This document shows, in pieces, positions 1 through 4,819 of a DNA stretch of 6,313 nucleotides. Both the position numbers and the translations under genes were made by a program. Positions within the stretch are counted from its first letter, which is position 1; every line of letters starts with the position of its first letter. Below the pieces are notes generated by a model. The model was not told the DNA's origin. It was given only the letters and a program-made list of their open reading frames with translations, and made no database searches. This stretch comes from DATATB01 sp036268995 (GTDB lineage Bacteria; Planctomycetota; Planctomycetia; Pirellulales; PNKZ01), in contig DATATB010000144.1 of the NCBI GenBank assembly GCA_036268995.1, positions 1-6,313 on the forward strand, given 5' to 3'.

Positions 1-189
1 CCACTGCTGTGAACAAGCTAGCGTTTTTACAAATCACTATGTGACGGACAGTTGCAGCGTCTGAACTTTGCGCCACCATCAACGAGCGATGGACTCAGCA
101 AGCAGCATTTTCAAAAAGCACCGCTTTCTCCCGGTCAAAGCCCTAGAAACGTAGGTCGGTTTGCACTGATAGCTTGTTCACAGCAGTGG
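1..189. repeat. Small element bounded by 20-bp perfect inverted repeats (MITE-like)
   Basis: Bases 1-20 (starting CCACTGCTGTG) are the exact reverse complement of bases 170-189 (ending CACAGCAGTGG). The 149 bp between them are not inverted copies of each other and contain no plausible gene. A perfect 20-bp terminal repeat around a short non-coding core is the architecture of a MITE or of an internally deleted insertion sequence. The window starts at the first base of the left arm, so the arm could extend further left, and no target-site duplication can be tested. I do not recognise the termini as a named IS family. The right arm ends 45 bp before the next start codon. Inside lies only a weak 5-bp stem (115-127). 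Confidence 0.6.
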
Positions 190-234
190 CCTCGCCCTCC
201 CGGCATGAGGACAACTCTTTTTGGATGAATCATC

Positions 235-624
235 ATGAACGACGCAACGACCCACGAACTGCTCGAACTCAATGCCAAACTGCTCGAGAGCATTGCCGCT
301 GGCGATTGGGCAACCTATCGCGAACTGTGCGACGATTCGCTCACCGCCTTCGAGCCGGAAGCCCACGGGCAACTCATCGCCGGGCTGTGTTTTCATAAGT
401 TTTATTTCGACCTGGGCGCCAGCGGCCTGCCGCATCACACGACGATGGCCAGCCCGCACGTCCGCATGCTGGGCCCCGACGCGGCCGTGGTTTCTTATAC
501 CCGGCTGGTGCAGCGGGCCGACGCGGCCAAGACGCCCAGCCTCAGCGCCGCGAACGAAACCCGCATCTGGCAACGCCTGCAAGGCCGCTGGCGGCACGTG
601 CACTTCCACCGCTCGCCCGCGTAA
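235..624 (+). CDS. CaMKII association (hub) domain-like protein, SnoaL/NTF2 fold
   Basis: This 129-residue protein is essentially one domain matching the C-terminal association domain of Ca2+/calmodulin-dependent kinase II, with no kinase attached. Visible signatures are TAFEPEA (37-43), FHKFYF (53-58), HTTMASPHVRMLG (68-80), ETRIWQR (108-114) and HVHFHRS (121-127). In animal CaMKII this cone-shaped fold forms the ring-like hub. Bacterial stand-alone versions are assigned to the SnoaL/NTF2-like superfamily and are probably oligomeric, with unknown ligand. Residues aligning with the small-carboxylate pocket of the mammalian hub are kept: H54, R90, R110 and R126. There is no signal peptide, so it is probably cytoplasmic. 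The ATG at 235 follows a weak GGA at 223-225; the in-frame ATG at 205 runs into a stop at 226-228, which fixes the start. It appears monocistronic, sitting between an inverted-repeat element and a palindromic repeat pair. Family assignment is firm; biological role is unknown. Confidence 0.93.
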   Translation: MNDATTHELLELNAKLLESIAAGDWATYRELCDDSLTAFEPEAHGQLIAGLCFHKFYFDLGASGLPHHTTMASPHVRMLGPDAAVVSYTRLVQRADAAKTPSLSAANETRIWQRLQGRWRHVHFHRSPA

Positions 625-695
625 GTAGCGGAATTCGTGAGAATTCCGAAAGGTTACTCGAATTTCCCGGCCGGAAGTCTCACGACTTCCGCTAC
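625..695. repeat. Inverted pair of 24-bp palindromic repeats (REPIN-like)
   Basis: Immediately after the preceding stop codon, 625-648 reads GTAGC then the dyad GGAATTC-GTGA-GAATTCC (630-647). Bases 672-695 are an inverted copy whose dyad is GGAAGTC-TCAC-GACTTCC (673-690). Once reversed, the copies match at 22 of 24 positions, and the two differences are at paired stem positions (T/A versus G/C), so both hairpins stay perfect. The 23-bp spacer has no evident gene. Two inverted hairpins of one family resemble the REP doublets or REPINs mobilised by RAYT transposases, although none is in the window. In position it could also help end transcription of the upstream gene. The rest of the gap to the next gene (696-879) shows nothing I can assign. 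Confidence 0.75.
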
Positions 696-896
696 GGACG
701 ACACGCCACGGGGCTCGCCATCAGCGCCTTCAATGCAGGCGCTAGCGGCGCGGAAAAGTTCCGGCTGCCCGCATTTGTCGCCGGCCTTACTTTAGTTCGC
801 CAGGCCGCAGAGCCGATGTAACGAAAGGGGTCGCCCGGCCATTTTGTGTCGCACGTTTGGGCGTCCCCGTCGACTTGGTAAGGGAGTGCCCTAGCA

Positions 897-1703
897 ATGC
901 ATCTGCGCAATTTTGTCGCCGCGCTCGTCCTCTCGGTCTGCATGCTGGCAACGAGCCAGGCCCAGGAACTGACCACCACCACTGAGTTCGGCATCACGAT
1001 CACGCCGGACAACATCACCGACGCGATCCAGGAGACGCAAGACTTCTGGACTCCGGTGCTGCGCTACATCGCCAGCGACGACTTCGCCGTGGCCGATGCC
1101 AACATGCGCAAGCAAGTGGTCGGCTTCTTCAATCGACTGCACGAGGCGCTGTTCAAGCAACTCTTCGAAGGCGACGACGCCAATGCCCGCGACCTGCTCG
1201 ATTACCTCTGTCTGCGGATGCGCAAGATGGAGCTTTATCGCCAACTGCGCAGCACGCTGAAAAACGACAAGGCCCTAGTGGCTATGATGGATCGCTGGGA
1301 GCGGAGCTACCGCGAGATTCACTTGTTGGCGGCCGACCAGCGGCCCGATCGCGTCAAGGCCATGTTGGCGCTCGTGCCCGAACAGATGCAATCGCTGGGC
1401 ATTTCGGCAGAGGTCAGCGAAAAGGCCCTGAAGATTTGGGCGCTGCAGTCGGAGTGCATGACGCGCATGTACAAGACGGACGCCGGGGCCATCATCGGCA
1501 AGTTCGAAAAAGAAGCCCGGCAGATGGATCGTCCGGTGGGCGAACTGCTGCGTAAAATTGCCTCGTCGGCTGATTGGGCCATGATCACCAAGCCCGAAGG
1601 CAAATCGGCCAGCCGGCCCGAGTTCGAAAAGGCCTGGAAGGCCCTGGCCGAGCTTCGCGAGCAGCAACTGGCCGCCACGCCGGCTGCTTCCGCGCCGCGA
1701 TAG
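897..1703 (+). CDS. Exported helix-rich protein of unknown function
   Basis: I do not recognise a family for this 268-residue protein. Residues 1-22 form a Sec-type signal peptide: R4, then the hydrophobic core FVAALVLSVCMLA, then a small-residue cleavage site after A22 (S20-Q-A22). The mature part is rich in Glu, Lys, Arg, Leu and Ala with few glycines and reads as mostly alpha-helical. Trp, Met and charged residues are spaced amphipathically in 95-145 and 150-230, and a low-complexity Ala/Pro tail runs from about 258. There are no transmembrane segments after the signal, no CxxCH haem motif, no obvious catalytic motif, and only two Cys in the mature chain (C105, C187). The ATG at 897 is supported by AAGGGAG at 880-886, ten bases upstream. 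It is probably transcribed alone, since repeats lie on both sides. It may be a periplasmic or surface protein restricted to this lineage. The gene is real by length, signal peptide and ribosome site; function is open. Confidence 0.85.
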   Translation: MHLRNFVAALVLSVCMLATSQAQELTTTTEFGITITPDNITDAIQETQDFWTPVLRYIASDDFAVADANMRKQVVGFFNRLHEALFKQLFEGDDANARDLLDYLCLRMRKMELYRQLRSTLKNDKALVAMMDRWERSYREIHLLAADQRPDRVKAMLALVPEQMQSLGISAEVSEKALKIWALQSECMTRMYKTDAGAIIGKFEKEARQMDRPVGELLRKIASSADWAMITKPEGKSASRPEFEKAWKALAELREQQLAATPAASAPR

Positions 1704-1720
1704 ACTCTGTTCGCTGGCGG

Positions 1721-1771
1721 GGGGACTCCCCAGGCTGACGCCATGGGGCTCGCCTGACGCCATTGGCTCGC
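1721..1771 (+). repeat. GC hairpin followed by a two-copy tandem repeat
   Basis: Seventeen bases after the preceding stop, GGGG-ACT-CCCC (1721-1731, one extra G on the left) can form a small hairpin but has no T-tract. It is followed by two adjacent direct copies of CTGACGCCAT(G/T)GGCTCGC: 1735-1753, with GGGG, and 1754-1771, with TGG. The copies differ by one substitution and one indel. The hairpin could be a weak terminator; the tandem copies look like slippage or a fragment of a dispersed repeat. I assign no function. Confidence 0.5.
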
Positions 1772-1787
1772 CGCAAGCTGCCGGGGA

Positions 1788-1816
1788 TTCATTTTTTCCG
1801 GCCGCCGCCCTACACT
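1788..1816 (+). promoter_or_regulatory. Weak candidate promoter for the PhyH oxygenase gene
   Basis: TACACT (1811-1816) matches four of six bases of a sigma-70 -10 box. TTCATT lies 17 bp upstream (1788-1793) and matches three of six of the -35 consensus. This is the only AT-rich stretch in the 169-bp gap and would give a leader of about 50 bases. The match is poor and other placements are possible. Confidence 0.25.
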
Positions 1817-1872
1817 TCGCGATAGGGAAGTGAATCGCGCACGGGCGCAGCGCGCCAGCCGGAGCAATTGTG

Positions 1873-2652
1873 ATGACATCCAAGCGTCTGACCGAGGCCC
1901 AGCAAGCGGAGTTCGACCGCGACGGCTTTGTGCTGGTCCGCGGCCTGTTCGATGCCGAAGAGATGGGCCTGCTGTTGGCCTATGCCCGCCGCGACGAGGC
2001 CCTGATGGCCGGCTCCTACGCCCGCAAGGACACCAGCGGGCTGGAAACGCGGCTGGCCTTGTGGAACCATCCGGGCGAGGACCTGTACAGCATGTTCTCG
2101 CGTTCGCCGCGCGTGGTCGATCCGATGGAGCAACTGCTCGGCGGCGAAGTGTATCACTATCACAGCAAGATGATGCTCAAGGAGCCGTACGTCGGCGGAG
2201 CCTGGGAATGGCACCAGGACTACGGCTATTGGTACAACAACGGCTGCCTGTTTCCCTGGATGGCCAGTTGCCTGATCGCGGTCGACCGAGCCACCAAGGC
2301 CAACGGCTGTCTGCAAGTCATCCGCGGCTCGCAGCAGATGGGCCGCATCGACCACGGCAAAGCTGGCGAACAGACCGGCGCCGACATGGAGCGCGTCAAC
2401 GTCGCACTGGAGCGAATGGAGCTGGTCTACATCGAGGCGAACCCCGGCGACGCGCTATTCTTTCACGCCAACCTGTTGCACCGCTCCGACGAGAATCGCT
2501 CGCCCGATCCGCGCTGGTCGCTGATCTGCTGCTACAACGCCGCCCGCAACGACCCCTACAAAGAGTCGCGCCATCCGCGCTACACCAAGCTGGACAAAGT
2601 CACCGACGCGGCCATCAAGGACTGGGCCCGCGAGCACGGATTGACGGCGTGA
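1873..2652 (+). CDS. Phytanoyl-CoA dioxygenase (PhyH) family Fe(II)/2-oxoglutarate oxygenase
   Basis: This 259-residue cytoplasmic enzyme belongs to the PhyH/EctD-like group, which hydroxylates small molecules using Fe(II), O2 and 2-oxoglutarate. The iron ligands are visible: HQD (H114, D116) within WEWHQDYGYW (111-120), and the distal His H203 in NLLHRS (200-205). R214 in DPRWSL (212-217) is the expected 2-oxoglutarate carboxylate contact. NGCLQVIRGSQ (144-154) is the typical mid-barrel strand and turn. The Asp is present, so this is a hydroxylase type and not a SyrB2-type iron halogenase, where Asp is replaced by Gly or Ala. I prefer ATG 1873 to the adjacent GTG at 1870 because GGAG at 1861-1864 is eight bases from the ATG. 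Length is usual for bacterial members. It converges on the flavin monooxygenase gene with only 36 bp between stops. The substrate cannot be read from sequence; ectoine is unlikely because no ect genes are nearby and the EctD signature is only partly matched. Confidence 0.92.
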   Translation: MTSKRLTEAQQAEFDRDGFVLVRGLFDAEEMGLLLAYARRDEALMAGSYARKDTSGLETRLALWNHPGEDLYSMFSRSPRVVDPMEQLLGGEVYHYHSKMMLKEPYVGGAWEWHQDYGYWYNNGCLFPWMASCLIAVDRATKANGCLQVIRGSQQMGRIDHGKAGEQTGADMERVNVALERMELVYIEANPGDALFFHANLLHRSDENRSPDPRWSLICCYNAARNDPYKESRHPRYTKLDKVTDAAIKDWAREHGLTA

Positions 2653-2668
2653 AAGTAGTGCCGCAGTG

Positions 2669-2685
2669 CGCGACCAGCGGTCGCG
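2669..2685. terminator. Candidate bidirectional terminator hairpin between convergent genes
   Basis: CGCGACC-AGC-GGTCGCG is a perfect 7-bp GC-rich stem with a 3-base loop, in the 36-bp gap between two convergent stop codons. On the plus strand it is followed by GCTTTAT, a weak T-run. On the minus strand no T-tract follows. Its place and strength suit a shared terminator, but the poor T-tract lowers certainty. Confidence 0.5.
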
Positions 2686-2688
2686 GCT

Positions 2689-3948
2689 TTATGACGGCGT
2701 GGTGCCGCCGGCTTTGGCCGCTTCCATGTCGCGGCGAATGTCGTTCATGGGCTCGATCACTTCGTCCACGCTGTCCTTGAACAAGTCGCCGATCAGCAGA
2801 TCGGTGAGATGGCCTTTGAAGTGCGGATACTTGCGGACGAAGCGGCCGAAACTGAAGCCGTCGTAGAATTCGCACACCAGCCGCCGCATGCGTTCCATGC
2901 CTTGCTCGAAGTCCGGGCTCCATTTGCCCAACTGCTCGGCTGAAAGATCGTTTTGGGCCAGGCCCTCGTTGATCGCGTCGGCAGCCAGTTGACCGCTCTT
3001 GAGGGCCAGCAGCACGCCGGAAGAGTACAGCGGATCGAGAAAGCCGAACGCATCGCCTACCAAGACCCAACCGGGCCCGGCCGCCCGGGTCGAGCGGTAG
3101 GAGTAGTCCTTAGTGGCATAGAAGTCCGTCACGCGCCGGCCCATCGAGACGCGCCGCTTGGTCTCGGGCGAGAGGTCCAGCTCTTGCTGATAAATCGCTT
3201 CGTGGTCGCCGCGGCTTTTGTCGAACAAATAATCGAACGCCGCGACCACGCCCACGCTCACGATGTTGTTGTGCAGCGGGATATACCAGAACCAGCCCTG
3301 TTTGTCCTTGGTTTGCAGCACCAGCGTGGCGCCTCCATCCTCGCCCGGGTCGCGGTAGGCGCCTTCGAAATAGGTCCATAGGGCGCCCTTTTTGAGCAGG
3401 GGATCGACTACGCGCGTCTTGAAGCGGCTGGCAATCAGCGCGCTCTGGCCGCTGGCATCGACGACCACGCGGGAGCGCACCTCGCGCTGGGTGCCGTCTT
3501 CGTGCTGCACCTTCACGCCCACGGCACGGTTGCCTTCGAACAGCACCTCGAGCACCCGCACGCCTTCGTAAGCTTTGACGCCGTGCTCGCGGGCGTTTTC
3601 GAGCATCATCTGGTCGAACTCGCTGCGCACCACCTGCCAGGTTTGCGAACATTCGTGCGGCTTGTGCTGCGTGAAATAGAACGGCTCGGAAAGCTTGCCG
3701 CTAGCGCCGACGAACTGCACGCTGTATTTCTTGACAAAGTGGCTGGCCTTCATCTTCTCGAGCATGCCCAGCCGCTTGAGCACCCAATAGGTTTCGGGAA
3801 TCAACGACTCGCCGATATGGAAGCGGGGAAAGTGCTCACGTTCGAAAAGCTGCACCTTGTGGCCGGCGTCGGCGATGAGCGTCGAGACGGTCGAGCCCGA
3901 AGGCCCGCCGCCGATTACGATCACGTCGCAATCGTGCTTTATTTCCAT
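2689..3948 (-). CDS. FAD-dependent monooxygenase of the flavin-dependent halogenase family
   Basis: The protein has 419 residues. The N-terminal Rossmann fold binds FAD through VIGGGPSGS (11-19), and E36 ends the second strand. IGESLIPETYWVLKRLGM (45-62) is typical of the halogenase/geranylgeranyl-reductase branch. The halogenase hallmark WxWxIP is intact as W219-F-W221-Y-I223-P224. K74 in FVKKYSVQF (71-79) fits the F-x-x-K spacing of the lysine that carries hypohalous acid in phenolic halogenases. GDAFGFLDPLYSSG (298-311) is the second FAD site. Known members halogenate electron-rich aromatics using reduced FAD from a partner reductase; no reductase lies here. Some WxWxIP-bearing relatives are plain oxygenases, so halogenation is inferred. 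The start is firm: GAGGAAAG sits just upstream and the ATG overlaps the end of the MarR gene by 10 bases (ATGGAAATAA), implying translational coupling. There is no signal peptide. Confidence 0.88.
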   Translation of the reverse strand: MEIKHDCDVIVIGGGPSGSTVSTLIADAGHKVQLFEREHFPRFHIGESLIPETYWVLKRLGMLEKMKASHFVKKYSVQFVGASGKLSEPFYFTQHKPHECSQTWQVVRSEFDQMMLENAREHGVKAYEGVRVLEVLFEGNRAVGVKVQHEDGTQREVRSRVVVDASGQSALIASRFKTRVVDPLLKKGALWTYFEGAYRDPGEDGGATLVLQTKDKQGWFWYIPLHNNIVSVGVVAAFDYLFDKSRGDHEAIYQQELDLSPETKRRVSMGRRVTDFYATKDYSYRSTRAAGPGWVLVGDAFGFLDPLYSSGVLLALKSGQLAADAINEGLAQNDLSAEQLGKWSPDFEQGMERMRRLVCEFYDGFSFGRFVRKYPHFKGHLTDLLIGDLFKDSVDEVIEPMNDIRRDMEAAKAGGTTPS

Positions 3949-4430
3949 GTGCTTTCCTCGGTTTCGTGCGGAGCGCGGGCAGCACGTAACAGCTCGACAA
4001 GCTGCCGCAACTGTCCGGCTCGCAAGTGTCCTAATTGCCGGCTATGGCAGTCGCGCACCGATTCATCAAGCCGGTCCAGCAGCGCGAGCCCCTCACGCGT
4101 AAGCCCGATCATCACCGTACGCCGATTGTCGGCCGGCCGCACGCGGCAAATCAGCCCGCGCTGCTCGAGCTTGTCGAGCATGCGGGTAATATCCGGCGCC
4201 CGCGACACGAGCCGGGCGGCCAGGGCGAGCGTCGGCAAGGTGTCGGGATACACGCCGCGCAACAAGCGGAGCACGTTGTACTGCTGCGGCGTAAGGTCGT
4301 GCTCGCCGAACAGGGCATCCTCGGCCGCGCGCAGGCGATCGTAAGTGCGCCACAGGTTGAGAAACGCCTCTTGCTCCAGCGAATCGAAACGCCGAGCGCG
4401 GCGGGCGGCAGTCGTCGAGGCGGCGGTCAT
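3939..4430 (-). CDS. MarR-family winged-helix transcriptional regulator
   Basis: This 163-residue protein has the full MarR layout. An N-terminal dimerisation helix (about 17-43) leads to LTPQQYNVLRLLRG (46-59). The helix-turn-helix has recognition helix SRAPDITRMLDKLEQRGL (76-93). The beta wing has the family signature around D101-N-R103-R104, followed by IGLTREG (108-114), and C-terminal helices complete the dimer interface. MarR proteins usually repress their own operon and release DNA on binding a phenolic or other small ligand, or on cysteine oxidation. The cysteines here are C95 and C128, not the N-terminal sensing Cys of OhrR. It is the first gene of an operon with the halogenase-type monooxygenase, whose start it overlaps, so the ligand may be that enzyme's substrate or product (inference). 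No convincing Shine-Dalgarno precedes the ATG, and the predicted promoter puts transcription start at or next to it, so the mRNA may be leaderless. Confidence 0.95.
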   Translation of the reverse strand: MTAASTTAARRARRFDSLEQEAFLNLWRTYDRLRAAEDALFGEHDLTPQQYNVLRLLRGVYPDTLPTLALAARLVSRAPDITRMLDKLEQRGLICRVRPADNRRTVMIGLTREGLALLDRLDESVRDCHSRQLGHLRAGQLRQLVELLRAARAPHETEESTWK

Positions 4431-4436
4431 GCCTGG

Positions 4437-4477
4437 ATGATACCGCGTCAGACAATAGTTGTCCAGACAATTGTCTG
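4437..4477 (-). promoter_or_regulatory. MarR operon promoter with overlapping palindromic operators
   Basis: Reading the minus strand, TGGACA (4465-4460) and TATCAT (4442-4437) are separated by 17 bp and each match five of six consensus bases, giving a good sigma-70 promoter with start near 4430. Overlapping the -35 box are a perfect 14-bp palindrome CAGACAATTGTCTG (4464-4477) and a second dyad GACAA-TAG-TTGTC (4451-4463). The junction forms a third, TTGTC-CA-GACAA (4459-4470). CAGACAAT also recurs as a direct repeat with a 15-bp pitch (4449, 4464). MarR dimers typically bind such short palindromes, so autorepression by blocking RNA polymerase is the likely use. Confidence 0.75.
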
Positions 4478-4523
4478 CTGGCCGGCGTAAGCGTCTCGAA
4501 CGCGATGCAAAAATCGCAGACCA

Positions 4524-4672
4524 GCCCCGAAGGGGCGAGTGTTGTTAGCCACGGGCGTGAGCCCGTGGAAAGGCGGGCAGCTAGACACTCCGCAGCCCTG
4601 AAAGGGCGAAAGGCACTGCCGCCCCTGCGGGGCTCACGCCCCTGGCTAACGACTTTCGGCCCCTTCGGGGCC
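4524..4672. repeat. Composite inverted array of GC hairpin repeats
   Basis: This segment is an inverted pair of units around a central hairpin. The left unit is GCCCC-GAA-GGGGC (4524-4536), a linker ending GTTAGCC (4544-4550), then CCACGGGC-GTGA-GCCCGTGG (4549-4568). The centre has GCCCT-GAA-AGGGC (4595-4607). The right unit is its mirror: GCCCC-TGC-GGGGC (4621-4633) overlapping GGGGC-TCAC-GCCCC (4629-4642), then GGCTAAC (4644-4650) and GGCCCC-TTC-GGGGCC (4658-4672). Loops and linkers agree in reversed order. It contains no gene and separates the divergent MarR and methanethiol oxidase promoters. It resembles a dispersed REPIN-like family and could also insulate the two transcription units. 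Confidence 0.75.
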
Positions 4673-4731
4673 AAGAACCACTGAGCGACCGTGTCTACAA
4701 AGACGACGCTCGCACGGCGCGCCACGTCGTT

Positions 4732-4740
4732 TGCTAGAAT
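4732..4740 (+). promoter_or_regulatory. Extended -10 promoter of the methanethiol oxidase gene
   Basis: TGCTAGAAT is an extended -10 element: TG, one base, then TAGAAT, which matches five of six. No good -35 lies at 16-18 bp, as is common for extended -10 promoters. Transcription would start near 4747, giving a leader of about 73 bases. An imperfect dyad (GAGCG 4683-4687 with CGCTC 4707-4711, enclosing GTCT-ACAA-AGAC at 4693-4704) lies upstream and could be a regulator site. Confidence 0.5.
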
Positions 4741-4743
4741 GAC

Positions 4744-4810
4744 GCCGGGCGATTGCCTGGCGCCCTGTTCGGGAAGGAGACGGTTTGTCCCTGCGTTACG
4801 ACAAACGGAG
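4744..4810 (+). promoter_or_regulatory. Structured leader of the methanethiol oxidase gene, with two hairpins and the SD
   Basis: The first stem, GCCGGGC-GATT-GCCTGGC (4744-4761, one G-U pair), falls at the predicted RNA 5' end. The second, GTTTGTC...GACAAAC (4783-4789 with 4800-4806, 10-base loop), ends directly before the GGAG ribosome site (4807-4810), which is nine bases from the start codon. A second, stronger SD-like AAGGAG (4774-4779) stands before that stem. The TTGTC and GACAA arms echo the half-sites of the MarR operator. No known riboswitch class is recognised. Confidence 0.4.
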
Positions 4811-4819
4811 TTTACCGCC

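Noticed and set aside
692..1018. 108-codon minus-strand frame in the gap before the exported gene
   Set aside because: It overlaps the signal-peptide coding region and has no supporting ribosome site or motif.
1275..1883. Minus-strand frames opposite the exported orphan gene
   Set aside because: They have no ribosome site and atypical composition; the plus strand has a signal peptide and Shine-Dalgarno.
1873..2652. PhyH protein as an iron-dependent halogenase
   Set aside because: The HxD aspartate (D116) is present; non-haem iron halogenases lack it to make room for halide.
1830..2780. 316-codon plus-strand frame across the PhyH gene
   Set aside because: It is the out-of-frame shadow of the oxygenase, Arg-rich and without motifs. 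The HQD and distal His are in the other frame.
4502..4517. Small hairpin GCGAT-GCAAAA-ATCGC upstream of the repeat array
   Set aside because: A 5-bp stem is expected by chance in this sequence and it has no clear position relative to a gene.
4451..4672. Repeats around the divergent region as a CRISPR array
   Set aside because: Units are inverted palindromes of different lengths, not regularly spaced direct repeats, and no cas gene is present.
4691..4819. N-terminal extension of the methanethiol oxidase by 43 codons
   Set aside because: It would start upstream of the predicted promoter and place the Tat twin-arginine motif in the interior; GGAG supports the 4820 start.
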